Source: Topomyia yanbarensis (Eukaryota; Arthropoda; Insecta; Diptera; Culicidae). From it: 64,000 nt of DNA. Positions 47,014 through 60,082 of the stretch are shown piece after piece (the first letter of the stretch is position 1; each line of letters opens with the position of its first letter). The DNA is taken from assembly GCF_030247195.1 (NCBI RefSeq), contig NC_080671.1, positions 95,987,870 to 96,051,869 of the forward strand. Direction: 5' to 3'. The notes under the pieces were generated by a model. That model had not been told where the DNA came from. It worked only from the letters and a program-made list of their open reading frames with translations, and searched no databases. A program made the position numbers and the translations under genes.

Positions 47014-47607
47014 AATCTCGATCTTCACTGGATTTTTCACGACACAAAAACAAAATTTGCAGAAAACACTTTAAAACTTCACAATATCAAGGGCGCAAAC
47101 AAAATTTAGAATCAACTAATACGATAAACGATGATTAAACGGCATAAATCACGTCAAATATTTAAAAAATAACTGGAGCGATCAACACAAACAACTAATC
47201 GATGAAAATAGACAGAACCAAAAGAAGATACCAAACACGTTGGCTTATATGTCAAATAGTCTAAATAAATGTTTGTTTACAATAATGCTCACCTAACAGT
47301 GACAAAATAGCTTTCGATTTGTTACGACTTACTTGTTACGAACTACTACGCGGACTGACACTTTCACTGCGGTTTACGGTACGCAGAACACTAGAGCATT
47401 TGGGTCGTTTTCTGCGGTCTCCAGGAGAATTTCACTGAGTGGACTATCTTCCCTCAATACGTGGTCTCTAGGCAAATTTATAAAAACAAACTAAATAGCG
47501 GACTAAATAAACCACAAGGACATCACAATTTTATATAAAACAGCTTAATTAGACAAGACCTTACATTCATTTAAACAACAAAACAAAAATACTTGTGCAT
47601 AGCAAAC
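47014..47607. other. Non-coding; possible 5' region of the CR1 remnant
   Basis: No element ends or credible frames. On the minus strand this lies directly upstream of the ORF1 pseudogene once the hAT-type insertion is removed, so part of it may be the retrotransposon's 5' untranslated region. That is inference only. Confidence 0.3.
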
Positions 47608-47622
47608 TTTTATTCCACTACT

Positions 47623-47850
47623 TTAATCTGGGAATGTTTGCGGCCGGGACGAACGGTGGTCGACATGCTGCTTCCAACTGCTGAATTTCCGGGGACTGGG
47701 TGATGACTGGCAAGTACAGGAACCGTTGGTAATATTTTCCAACCGGGAACACAAACTCTGTTGCGGCGGCAACTCGGCCAGGTAACGAATGGCCTGCGTT
47801 TCAGATAATGGTACGGGAGTGGTACACACACTATCGAGCGGGGTTTACGC
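47623..47850 (-). CDS. Unrecognised minus-strand frame, possible terminal exon
   Basis: Open from a TAA near 47850 to a stop at 47623. It reads SETQAIRYLAELPPQQSLCS then RLENITNGSCTCQSSPSPRK and ends SSRPQTFPD. The composition is protein-like and GC-rich, and 12-20 bases after the stop GGAATAAAAG supplies a polyadenylation signal. There is no ATG near the start, so it would have to be a terminal exon (an AG lies at about 47834) or the end of a longer broken gene. No family recognised. A different minus frame over the same bases (47876-47610) is an alternative reading. Confidence 0.25.
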
Positions 47851-48160
47851 AAAGTATCTGGCCTCAGTCTATACATCGCCTTGTTTTTGCAATGACGTCA
47901 CACTACTTCACATGACTGGGCTGTGGCAAAAACAAACCACACTATTACCTCCACTCGATTCTTTCACTTTGGATCTAGCAGATCCCACAAACTTTTTCAA
48001 AACGGAACGTGCAAAACGAAGGTCCCAGTATAACGAAGGGACGACGCTGCCGCGGGTCTACACTCTTCCGGACCTGATTTCACTATCTGATCTCGATTTC
48101 GACGCGGGAAGCCCTTTTTATTTTCCCGCGCCCCCGGAAACAATCTCCACTCTCGATTGA
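47789..48160 (+). CDS. Unrecognised 123-codon plus-strand frame
   Basis: Starts at an ATG (MACVSDNGTGVVHTLSSGVY) and ends with a proline- and aspartate-rich tail (LPDLISLSDLDFDAGSPFYF, PAPPETISTLD) before a stop. The second half is compositionally protein-like. No domain, partner gene or expression signal is recognised. Its first part overlaps the minus-strand frame at 47623-47850, so at most one of the two is likely to be real. Low confidence. Confidence 0.2.
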   Translation: MACVSDNGTGVVHTLSSGVYAKYLASVYTSPCFCNDVTLLHMTGLWQKQTTLLPPLDSFTLDLADPTNFFKTERAKRRSQYNEGTTLPRVYTLPDLISLSDLDFDAGSPFYFPAPPETISTLD

Positions 48161-48423
48161 TGACCTCTTCTCGTATACAGCGTAGCAGGGGAAAACGTTG
48201 TTTACAAACATGTATGGGTTGGTGCCCCGATAAAAGGTTTATCTTAATTTTTAGATCATATTAGTTGCATGCATAACCTTTACATTGTATAATTTTACTT
48301 TTGACGAAATAAACAAATGAACAAGAAAATGTATATAAACTATCTGACATATAATATAAACAATTGAGTAAATAAATAATGTAAATAAATCAATATGGAA
48401 TACATAAATAAATAACAAGCAAC

Positions 48424-48580
<157 letters not shown>

Positions 48581-48766
48581 ACTGCCGGGCACCAACCGAA
48601 GACTACTAAACATGAAATAAACATCCTTCAAACATGTAAACACGGAAGTCGTGACATTTATTTCACATTTGAACATTTACTGACAATATTTACAAATATA
48701 ACAAAATTTCTAGGAGTCTATATTGAGCTGGCCCAGTGACCACGGATTTATTGTGACCAACGAAAC

Positions 48767-49364
48767 ACAGGTCACATATTGTTACCATGTTTTAATTGCC
48801 GCAAGGTTCTACTGTATCGATTTTGTTGGCTATTTTCGGCAAATTTTGAGACTAAGAGAAACGAAAGCAATGAAATTGAAAGACGGATAGGTATTCTAGA
48901 GCGAATCAGTTATAAACTTAGAACGGAAAACTAGAACTAGGCAGGCTCATATGGGCATGATCGAAAGGAAAATGTGAAGAATTCTTTGCCTTATGCAGAG
49001 TAGGAGTTGGGCGTTGCACCCAAGTCTACCGCATGGTCTATGGTAGAACATAACTCATCATCATGTTTTACCGCCGACGCCGGCGTCGGCGGTAAAACAT
49101 GATGATGAGTTATGTTCTACCATAGACCATGCGGTAGACTTGGGTGCAACGCCCAACTCCTACTCTGCATAAGGCAAAGAATTCTTCACATTTTCCTTTC
49201 GATCATGCCCATATGAGCCTGCCTAGTTCTAGTTTTCCGTTCTAAGTTTATAACTGATTCGCTCTAGAATACCTATCCGTCTTTCAATTTCATTGCTTTC
49301 GTTTCTCTTAGTCTCAAAATTTGCCGAAAATAGCCAACAAAATCGATACAACAGGTCACATATT
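48767..49364. mobile_element. Insertion-like unit: perfect palindrome between 14-bp direct repeats
   Basis: ACAGGTCACATATT occurs at 48767-48780 and again at 49351-49364. Between them are 32 unpaired bases and then a perfect 538-bp palindrome (48813-49350). The direct repeats look like a target-site duplication, which would make the palindrome a recent insertion. 14 bp is long for a cut-and-paste element and more usual for target-primed retrotransposition or repair. No protein frame, tRNA or known element end is seen in the arm. The class is unknown. Confidence 0.5.
48813..49350. repeat. Perfect 538-bp palindrome without spacer
   Basis: Two 269-base arms are exact reverse complements by eye with the axis between 49081 and 49082 (GACGCC|GGCGTC). 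Symmetry ends at TGTATCGA on the left and TCGATACA on the right. Such a DNA could extrude a full cruciform, and its transcript would be a 269-bp hairpin. It may be real, or a sequencing/assembly artefact of the strand-switch type; the flanking direct repeats argue for a real event. Confidence 0.95.
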
Positions 49365-50520
49365 ATAACTTTTGTTGTAAACACACTAATTTTAATTATG
49401 TTAAACGTTGTAAATATAATGCTGGTTACAAATTAACATTTTTTTGTATTTCTTTTATAGAGGTTTTAACATTACGGTCATTTGCCTCTTTTTTGGGTTA
49501 GACAAACTCTAACTTTTGGGTTGAAATCAGAATACAGATAAAATGCGTACAAGGTTTACCAACTACGCTATACACTGAAAAAATGAAATTTTTTTCAATG
49601 TTATAAATTATTTCATTAACATTTAGCTTTTATGAATCCGAATCAATCTCGTCTTCGTCTTCAAAAGCGAGTAACAAACGGAAAAATATTTTTTTTTTTT
49701 TGCAGAATGGCATCGACGAATATCGTTATAGCCTGTTCTAGTAAGTGTTTGTGTACATTATGGGGTTGTATAACAGCAATCGCATTTTTTTAAATCTGTC
49801 GCTTTTGATGGACTTTCAGTGACGTCCTTGATAATGCCGGCAAGCACTGTATTTGCGGCAGCTCGTTGACTCATTTGTGCAGCATAGCTCAACTCATCGA
49901 ATGGTTGGTATTTTCTCTAAGATGAGCTCTTCTTCGCTTACTTCTCTCGCATGATTAGCAAAACTGCTTTGAAGTACGACCTGCAGTTGAACATTCAGTT
50001 CAAGTAGATAACTCGATAGTTGCGTTCAACTAAACCTTGTTCGCATCGACAAACCGTTCCTTATGGTTATAGCGATTTGCCTACTTGCATTTAACCTACC
50101 TTAAGCAGCTTAATTAATATTTAAGCACTTTATAGGAATCCACAAGACACTTGAGGGTACCCCTGCGCTTTTCCTCTACAAACAATAACTTGATATCTAT
50201 TGAACGGAAGAATCATTGTTCTACTAGCCCAAAAAGATAATCTTTTGAAAATTCTCGGTAATCTTTTTCAGTATCAGAAAGAACAAATTTAATGTTTTAG
50301 GACCTAGGTTCAAGAAAAACAGCAATTTAGAAAATCCGATAAACACAATTTAAAGACTTCCAAACTTCAAAACAACCATCAACTTCAATGCGTGAGTTTT
50401 TCGTTTTAGATATGATTTGATTTGAAAATCCCTAAACGTTCCAAACATATTACATTTTTTGCTTAGAGAGGTTTACAACGTAAACAAAAATGCTTTTTGC
50501 CAAATTCGATGAGTAAAAAA
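49365..50520. other. Intergenic, no gene recognised
   Basis: AT-rich sequence with no element ends or frames over 60 codons of interest. Confidence 0.35.
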
Positions 50521-50527
50521 CCTGTTT

Positions 50528-51275
50528 TAATCCACCTAGTGGTGCAATTGTGCCTTTCTCATTTGTCCAAACTACGATTCTATGGCTTGTTATGTTTAAT
50601 ACAATGATGGAAATGTGTATTACATATTCAGTACGATTTGCACGTACATGCAATGGATCGACATCCAAGATCTTGAGATACTATGTGTCGACACTGAAAC
50701 ATCGCTTGAAACCAGCGGCAGATCAAAGAGAAGGATTCGGGGGGTCCGGACCCTGCCGAAAATTTTCAACTTGTTACGAAATTTTAAACTAGTTTTAATT
50801 TTAAAGTAGCAACCCCTCATTGCATACTCCTACCTAAGCCTTTATAGGCCGGGATTAGGTTGACGATTTGTAAAGTGATTGCATAACCTTTCTACATGAG
50901 AAAGGCAAAAATATGCCAAAGTCCAAAAAAGTCAATTTTCGTCAAAAAATTTTTTTTCGGGATTTCATAAAATCTCAACGTTTAATGCATTTTAAAGAAT
51001 TTGCTGTGTGGTCGCACTTTTCAACCCGTAACTCCGGAACCGGAAGTCCTATCAATAAAAAATTCAATAGCAGCCAATGGGAAGGTTGTACCTTTCATTT
51101 GAGACTAAGTTTGTGCAAGTCGGTCCAGCCATCTCTGAGAAACAGAGGTGACATTTTTTTCCACATACACACATACATACACACAGACATTTTCCGATCT
51201 CGACGAACTGAGTTGATGATAAATGACGTTTACAGTTTGTCTCTAGCTGGTCAGCATCGGTTTTTATGAGCATTT
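50528..51275 (+). repeat. Interspersed repeat related to 8.8-9.0 kb, with a second repeat module downstream
   Basis: 50528-50720 matches the reverse complement of 8810-8990 (CCACCTAGTGGTGCAATTGT and following blocks). At 50900 CATGAGAAAGGCAAAAATAT mirrors GCCTTTCTCATTTG at 50550, so the unit has inverted ends of that type. The following 50910-51275 (AACCCGTAACTCCGGAACCG, TCCACATACACACATACATA, ATTTTCCGATCTCGACGAAC) is another repeat of common mosquito appearance. Frames of 118 codons and less have no domain. Class unknown. Confidence 0.5.
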
Positions 51276-52833
51276 GATTTTTGTTGTATTATAAACTATA
51301 TTAATAGCCTCTAAGCAGGATTGGAATTAATAAATATTTCAATATATGTCAAATAAGTGGCTATCAATGCTGTATATTTGAGTGCTGAATTGAGTGGCGT
51401 ACTCGTGTACTAGGTACTAGGACTCGTTGTCAAATTGTGAGCTTGAATAATAAAGAAAAGTAAAATTTTTAACGTTCACGATCACATTCATTCGAAACTG
51501 CCAAATTTCGAGGTAAAGTAACATTGAAGAATTTCAAAACGTAAAACTGTTCATTTTCTCATGAAATAATTTTGTCGGTTAATCCTCCTAGAAGTAATGA
51601 TAGAGAATTTACTATGCAAGCAAATTTGGGTCGAGACTTAATGTCTCCAGTAAAGTTTACAAAAATGCTATTTCAAACAACTTAGTGGAAGACATGAATA
51701 TCCCACATATTTAGAGTTTCAAAATATAGTAGTAGAAAACCTTTACAAGACGTTATTCTAATATTGCTGTATTTGATAAATCTCTTCTGCGTTTAATAAA
51801 CAATATATTCACATTGCATTCAAGGTATGAGTTTCCGAAGCTTACAAAAAAGATATATTTAAAAAAACTGGCTTTAATTTTCCCAAATATTATAAGGACT
51901 AGGGGTTTGCCCAGAAACACAAAGAGTGTTTCCGTTTTTTTGAGCTAGCATCAACTCGGCGCTGGCTTAGTCCTGTCACTAAGTTAGTGTCGGATTCTGA
52001 TGAGATGAAGTCGAAACGCAAATTCCATAACTAATCTAGTTAAAAGTTTTGTGTTCTCAACTCGCAATGATTATTTTAAACATTTTTCTCCTTAGTGCAG
52101 AAAAAATAGTTTTTACCTAAATTTTTCTTCATTAAGGATAAATATAGCATGTTCATTTATATCTCGATATGCTGCATTAATTAAGCCTTCATATTTTGAA
52201 CAAACTTGTTTAAAATGACATTATCAACAACTTTTCTAAAGGCACCAAGTCTCTTACTATTTTTGTAGAGTTAATTCTCCATAATTACCTCTATTAGTCA
52301 CTAAAATTTTATATCAGAGTTTGCGCTGTTTTATATTGGAAAACCTCTCGAAGTTGTCAAACCTTCAAAGACAAATATTATTAAATTAGGTGATCTTGAA
52401 CGTTGAAAATTTTTTTGAACATTTATCCCACTTCAAAAAATCGCAATCTTTGACTTCATTGACATATTATACAAGAAAACAATCTATAGAGGTTTGAAAA
52501 CTGTTCCATGTTGATTCTTCTTGTTTGTTGACTGGAATGACATCTGTTAGACCACTTATGTATCTAAATTTTCAGTAATTTATCAAACTTATATCAAATT
52601 TTAGCATTTTTCGAAAAATTTACGATTTTTATCAAAACCCCCCTAAACCAAATTTCTGGCTACGCCACTGTAAACACCTTTCATTCGACCCGCAACCGAT
52701 AAAAATCGGTGCAGCATTTCAAAAGTTATGAATTTTTAAAAATTTAACTATAAAAAAATCGCGATTTTTTGCACCAGTCTAACGTGGAAATTCTGAGAGA
52801 TTGCATAACTTTTTTTCATGGATTTGTTGCATA
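51276..52833. other. Non-coding stretch with a truncated MITE
   Basis: At 51895-52005 it carries a left-truncated relative of the MITE at 30756-30899, ending TTAGTGTCGGATTCTGATGA. The 52600-52700 passage (CCCCCCTAAACCAAATTTCT then GGCTACGCCACTG) looks like one end of another hAT-type element without a partner. No gene. Confidence 0.4.
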
Positions 52834-52835
52834 TA

Positions 52836-54463
52836 CAGGGTGTTTGGTTCATGATTAAGAATCTCTCGAAAGGTGATTGACTGTCATATTTGGAGAAAAA
52901 ATCGTTCTACAAATACCATCTAATCTCAACCGTTATAGAGTTATTGAACTTTTTGTGTAAAAAAACTTGTTTATCTTAAAACATCTCTCACTCAAAAAGT
53001 ATACCTCGTATTTTAAATCTTTTAGTTTCATTGGAAAAATAAGAAAATTTTCTATTGAATGGTGTTCTCGTATATTTTAGTTAATTAGTTTTAATTACCT
53101 TTTGGTTGTAAAGTAGTTAAAAGCTAGTGTTTTTGATGAGGTTTTTGTTTATTTTCTCAAAATGATGAATTATGAATATAGCAATATCTATTATCCAAAA
53201 GTTGGGTTTGAGAACGATTCATAATTTGTTCTTCAATACAATATTTCTATCTCTTCTCGTTTCCTTGTAATTTCATTTCTAAACTTTTCCTGTAATTGAC
53301 TTGCAAGTTCTTAAAAGAGTCTAATCTAAAAAATATGCTTTATATCGCCATTACCAGGACTTCATTGAAAAGCTGAGAAAATTTCCTTTCGATTTACGTA
53401 CAGATATCTTTTAGTTAAGTGTACTAAATGACTTTTTACTAGGAAAATAACTCAAAATTTGCGTTTTTTGGAGTGTTTTGTAATTATTCTAATTATTAAT
53501 CAACTAAATTTATCGTTACTATTGTTCATTTGGTGCCGCATAATATTCTCTACAAATTGTTTTTTGACACTTTATTCCTATCGCTTTTCATTTCGCTGCA
53601 ATTTAATAGTTACACAGTGTGACCTCATCACAAATGTAGTGGGTTCGACATCGTTATTTTTGCATATGAAACGAAAAGATAAAAATGATTTTGCTTCGAA
53701 ACTAAAAGAGTTAATTGAATGGAGAATTCTTCCTTTGAGAATTGTAGAACTTGCTGAGATGCAATAATTCCAAGATAATAATGGTGAAGTTTATTATTTA
53801 CTATTTTAAGAAAATAACGAAAATGCTAATAATAACACTAACTTTAAATTAATTAACTTCTAAAGGAATACTAAATTCATTTAACTGAAAGGTATTAATA
53901 CATTTTTCTCTGCAAAATGTTCTTGACTTTCAAATAAAAATAAGAAAAGGTACAATAAGTGCCATACGTGTTCAATAAGAGCTAGTATTAGTAAATATGA
54001 GATAAAAATATCCAAGTTCAATAACCCAAACACATAAAAACAAGACAAGATACGTGTATCATATCAAAGAACTAATCATACAACTCTTCAAGACTAACAA
54101 TTTGAATTATTAAAATGGTGATGTTAACTATTAAGATTTTCGCGACCTGAACGAAAAATCGATCAAAATTGTTCAATTTGAAATAAATTACTGTGAAAAG
54201 ATTACTTAAGCTCATTAGCAGAAACATGTGAGGACATCTTTCAGTGGAAAATTTTCTCATCTATCCAATGGATCTAAAAGATTTGAAATACAAAGTATAT
54301 TTTTTGAGTTAGATCTATTTTAAGACAACTAAGTTTTTAACACACAAAGTTCAATAACTTAGTAACGGTTGGGATTTCATAGCATGTGTAGAACGATTTT
54401 TTTCTCCAAATATGACGGTCAGTCATCCCTCGAGAGGTTCTTAACCATGAACCAAACACCCTG
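52836..54463. mobile_element. 1.63-kb TA-flanked element, copy B
   Basis: Ends CAGGGTGTTTGGTTCATG at 52836 and the inverse CATGAACCAAACACCCTG ending at 54463, bordered by TA (52834-52835, 54464-54465). Reverse orientation relative to copy A (44782-46435): its right part, complemented, matches A's left part (for example TTAATAGTTAACATCACCAT). It has the same four-unit architecture but lacks the nested MITE. Small frames (53459-53767 plus, 54072-54260 minus) translate the internal units and are not called as genes. Confidence 0.7.
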
Positions 54464-54465
54464 TA

Positions 54466-57400
54466 AATATATACAGATATTATCCTAAATCGATGAAATG
54501 AGTCGAATGTTACACGACAAGCAGCCCTCTGGGCCGGGTTTAGCTTGCCGACTGTTAGAGTGATTCTATATGAGAAAAGCAAAAAGAATAGAACTTTGGT
54601 AAAAGCTGGTCAATAATTTAAGCAACATCTCGGCCGATCAAAAACATATCTTCCCACCTATCCATTTCCGGCTATACCACAAAGCGGTGACATCATTCCA
54701 AAAACGACGCAATACCGCAAACGTTTTTGTTTCAGTATCAAACGCTAAAAAGTTACATTTTCCAACACATAAAAAGACCATCATACATACCAATTCGACG
54801 TCGTGTAAAGTTATAAACACACGTAAAACTAAATCTTTTAAAACGCCGTTTTATGTAAGGATAAGGGGACCTAAATTGGCATAGCCTTTTCTATGTGTGT
54901 ATTTTCTATTCATTCGATTCATTCAACTCACTCCTTGCATCAAGAGCAATCTTTCGCAGAACGAACGAACTGGCTCAAAACAACACACCTTCTTAGCGAT
55001 GGTTCTAGCTAGTACACGACCGACGCCATATATATACTTTTATACAAATTGCGCCCGAGAGTGCTGAAACAAGACGTCCAACAACTCATTCGACAGCTTG
55101 CAGCGCTTATCCCACTATGGTGCGCTGGGTGGTGGGATACAGTGTACACCACCCACCCTCCCAGCTTAGCTCTAGTAATCCAATTTATTCTAAAACTGCA
55201 GTAAAGCAACGCCGGGTGCTTGACTGCAGGTTCGGATAGCCCCAACCCCGACTACTCGTTACTGACTGATGCCAACGCGGATGGCGTTTCGTTTTCATCT
55301 CGCTGGCGCTGGCGCTGGTTAGAAAGTAAACTATGCACTGGTGGCTGAGAGGAGGGGTTGCGGGTATGTCTGTTACTATAGTAAAAGATATGTGTTTCCA
55401 GTAAATGCTGGGTAATCATGCTTACTGGTTTCCAGCGAGAGATGCTGCGATGATGAAAATTGCTACTATCTACAGTATCAATTTATTCTTGGTCTTCTGG
55501 GTGCTGCAGCTTGCTTTATCTAGAAGATATCGTTTACTACTTTGCTGCATAAATTGGAAATAGGACGGAGGGCTGGTGTGCATTTAATTTAATCCAATTT
55601 ATTCAAATTCCTTTCCCTGATCAACTGATGCTAGCGACTTGGGCTAAAGCAAACGTCCTCCTCAATCAGCGTCACCAGAACAAAATCAAACATCTTCCAA
55701 TCAAAATCGCATTGCGCAAATCTGCTGTCGTCAAACCAATAGCCAAATGAATTCTTCTTATATTTTCTGCACCGTCAAAGAAAAACGACGTGGATTCAAT
55801 CAAAAATTCTCGGCAAAAATAATTCGGGCTGTGTTCGTTGCTCGTTCAGCATAAGAAAAGTGCAACGTTTTGGGTTTTATATTCACCGCGAGTCGCGGTT
55901 ATGCTGATCAAACTGAAATGAGACGTGGTACAGTAATTGATTATGTATATACCAAGCGATGCCAGCGAGCATATTAAATCAGTCACCAGCACTGGCCAGA
56001 TGGCTGGGATACTATACAGACTGCTCTACCGGAATTCGTTGAGAAGCCAAGTAGAAGCGCAGACAAGCAGAACAGAGTGATGAACGGTACTAGAGAAAGA
56101 TTTTTCCCACAGTCTCCATCAAGTCACGCTCTGGTTATCTATAGGGAATAAAGAAGGAAACTGTTGCTGGAGGCTATAAATTTTCCTTTGAAAAGTGATG
56201 ATTTTTTAAAGTCATCAACCATAAAAGAGACTATTCTATTACCCATTCGAGAACATAATCCCCATAGTGCTCGGCATGAAACAAATGTAAATTGTTCGAT
56301 TGCAACGCAATTGGATGCAATTTGATTCCACATCTGGTGCATGTGGTTATCGTCCGTATCGCAGCAATAGGTACCAATCGAATGTCGGTTTATCTTTGCA
56401 TTATGGAGCATCATGTGGAATGAGATGCGAAGAGAATGCCATTCAATTAGATGCTACGGCTTTCCCGTGAACGAGAGATCCGAGTCCCAAATTCGATTAG
56501 CTTCGCCAAGCTGTTTACACTGCGAGCATTCGAATAAATTGGATCGGTGTTGGTGTTGGCATTTATTTAGCGAACCCGGCCACTGACTCGTGCCACATCT
56601 TTACTGCTACTTCATGTTGAAAACCACTTCATTTAGTCTCAGTGGAATCACTTTTCCAATCACTACTGCCGCAGCACACTTCAACGACTCTCGTTAGTCG
56701 AACTGAAACATTAAACCACTCCAGACAAGATATTGAATAAACAACAGTATTGATCTTACTCCAGACGTTGAACGTGAATCGATGTTGTATCATGATATAT
56801 AGATTTATGCCACATGGGCACACAGACTATTATCACGGTGTGTTCAAAACTGTTATTAGCAAACAAATTTAAAAACATCCCATTAGGAGAATCGAAAGCT
56901 AGGACGATATGAGGCGCTAACATTCATGCATTGTTCGAGCATCATAACAAAACCATAAATGTCACCCGGCAGTCGAAAGATAATGTATTCCAACAATTCC
57001 TCCGGTAATTTGAAATTGTTTCAAAAAGAGAATAGTCATTAGCGATAAGACATCTTTTATTCGCGAATCATACAACTGGAATGAATGATATAGTATTCAA
57101 ATGCTGAAAATCAGATTGATACTATGTTTTGATTAAATACAGTTTTGTAGACACGCTGTAATCCTAGGATAGGTGCAATAATTTGTTTCTGAACTAGTTT
57201 CCGATAGGCACAACAAAATCCCAACTCGAGACATCAGAAAAGCCAATGCAGCATCGTACATTAGAAATACGACCGTGTCGATTCTAGTCTACTGCTTTTC
57301 CAGGCACTCCTCGTAATTTTCATGCCTCATAAACACTGATAGGCTTCGTCCAAAGGGTTTTTTTTTTCTATATTCCAGCGATACTTTGTGCCATTCACTG

Positions 57401-57655
57401 TTGTGGCGCTGCGTACCATATGAGCCGTGAAGATGATTCGAAGACCATGTGAGATGTACCGTACCGAAATTGGATTTTCAGTTAGGCCGCAGAATGGAAG
57501 CAGATTCAGCAAATAATCGTGGTGGTGTTCTGCTTTCTGTGTCCAACATGTGACACGTTCGCTGATTCGGTCTGACTGGCAAATCCACTTCGTAACAACA
57601 CTATATATAAAGCAATCGTATTGAAATTCGAATGGAATTTTTCTAAAAAACCTAA
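54466..57655. other. 3.2-kb quiet region, no gene or element supported
   Basis: Less repetitive and locally GC-richer (54950-55330, 55850-56060) than the rest. No frame has a recognisable domain; candidates such as 55009-55245 (minus) and 56139-56414 (minus) lack support. It could be intron or upstream sequence of a host gene. The ATATGAGAAAAGCAAAAA word near 54570 is a trace of the repeat at 50.5 kb. Confidence 0.4.
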
Positions 57656-58090
57656 CCTAAAAGCAGGCCCGACGAGAGGGGGGGTCAGGGGGGCAACTAC
57701 CCTGGGGCCCGGGTCTGTTTTGGGGGCCCGCATTTTTAACTGAATTAAATTTATTTTAATTTAATTGTTGAAGTTTATTGTTTCTGTCGACACTGCAAAT
57801 ATATTATATAACTACGTTCCAATCGTTCCAATGGTTTTCTGAAGTACGTGAACGTAACCCAATTAAATTCATTTAACAGTGCAATTGAACCATTCTGGTT
57901 TCATTTATCGCAAGTGTTTGTCAAAGTGTACAGTATGAAGTTGTATACAATTTATCATATTCTTAGCTAACTGTTACTAATAAAAGTTGGATATTTTCGG
58001 AATGGGGTTGACGAGTAAATGACGAAAATCTATGAATGAAGCGATTTTGAAAACCAAGATGGCGAATTCTAGTTAAGACATCTCTATAAG

Positions 58091-60082
58091 GGATCATCCA
58101 TAAATGACGTAGCATTATATGGGGGAGGGGGAGTATTGTATTTTGTGATGATGTGTGACGACAGGGAGGTAGTGGGTCAGGTCATGCGACGTAGCTTTTT
58201 TAAAGCGGAATAACTAACATCGTTTTTTATTTTTTTTAATTTTACGTTGACAAGGGGGGGGGGAATTACCGTCAAGCTACGTAATCCTAAATCGTTTTGG
58301 AGATACGTCAATGAGCAGCGGAAAGAAACCGGCTTACCTTCTACAATGTTTTTGAATGGTGAAGTTGGGCATGATTCACAAGCCATATGCAAATTGTTCG
58401 CCTCTAAATTTGCGAGTGTGTTCGTCAGTGAGACTCTGTCCTCGCAGCAGATTGACGTTGCAGCTAGCGGCGTGGCCCAACTCGAACGGTCAGTGAGTGA
58501 GATTCATGTGGAGCACTCGGATATTGTATCAGCAGCATCCAAGCTTAAAGCATCGTCATCTCCTGGGCCAGATGGTGTCCCTGCTGTGTTTTTGAAAAAG
58601 TGTATATCTGGTTTGGTGGAACCTCTCTGTCAACTATTCAAAATGTCACTGACAACCGCGATTTTTCCTCAATTGTGGAAAGCAGCTTTCATCTTTCCTG
58701 TCCACAAAAAAGGTGATAAGAGAAACATTGACAATTATCGAGGAATTTCTGCGCTCTGTGCCATTTCCAAGCTCGTTGAGTTAGTCGTGGTGGAGTCAGT
58801 GTTTTTTCACTGTAAGGAATATATTTCTAAAGACCAACACGGATTCATGCCGAATCGATCTACGTCGACGAATCTACTATCTCTAACCTCTTTTGTGTCC
58901 GAAGGGTTTGATGCGAATCAACAAACTGATGTTATATATACTGACTTATCTGCAGCTTTCGACAAAATCAATCACGATATCGCAGTCGCTAAATTGGAAA
59001 AACTTGGCTTCAGTGGATCACTCCTGCGATGGTTTCAATCCTATCTCGTTGGCCGTCAACTCAGTGTGAACATAGGTGATGCATACTCCAAACTGTTCTC
59101 CGCAACGACTGGTATTCCGCAAGGAAGCCATCTCGGACCATTAATATTCACTCTCTATTTCAACGATGTAAACTATCAGCTGAAAGGACCACGGTTGTCG
59201 TATGCAGATGATCTAAAAATTTTCAACAGAATTAGGAGCCGATCGGACGCACAATATTTGCAGCAGCAATTCGACACTTTCAGCAGATGGTGTGAAAACA
59301 ACCGAATGATTCTGAATCCGGCGAAATGTTCTGTGATATCGTTCACCAGAAAAAAAGATCCCATTGAGTTTGAATATAACTTGTCTGGAGCTCTTGTTTC
59401 CCGGGTGAGCTGCGTTAAGGATCTTGGAGTGCTGTTAGATTCGAAACTTACATTTAAGAATCACATTTCGTATGTTGTTGGTAAAGCATCGCGAAGCCTG
59501 GGCTTCATTTTCCGTACGGCTAAATCCTTTACAGACATTTACTGTCTCAAAAGCCTATACTGCTCTTTAGTGCGCTCTACGCTGGAGTATTGTTCGGCGG
59601 TCTGGTACCCGAATTACATGAACAGCAGCGATCGAATTGAAGGCGTTCAACGAAAATTTATACGGTATGCTCTTCGACGCCTGCCTTGGCGCGATCCTGT
59701 TCGTCTACCAAGCTACGAGAGTCGGTGTCAACTCATCCAGCTCGATACTCTCCAGCATCGTAGAGAAACTGCAAGAGCCTTATTCATCTCTGATCTTCTG
59801 TCAGGACGCATCGATTCTCCAGATTTACTAGAGCGAGTTAATATCCAAGCAAGGTCCAGAACGTTACGCGGAAACGTTCTTCTGAGAGTGCCGTTTCGAC
59901 GAACTATTCAAACAGCTAATGCCGCTATCACGGGACTACAACGCCTCATCAATCGTGTGTCGCACTTGTTCGACTTTCATTTGTCTCGAATATCATTGAG
60001 AAATCGATTCCTGCAGTTTTTTAGATGTAATTAGTTTAAGTTTCCATCATTGGGGCCGAGTACGGCCTGTTGATGTGCGTGA

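Noticed and set aside
47610..47876. 88-codon minus frame as the coding frame of the GC-rich island
   Set aside because: The overlapping frame ending at 47623 has a better stop-to-AATAAA arrangement. Neither is firm, so only one is listed.
48813..49350. Palindrome as a viral hairpin terminus
   Set aside because: Far longer than such hairpins, without the usual internal T-shaped arms, and with no viral genes nearby.
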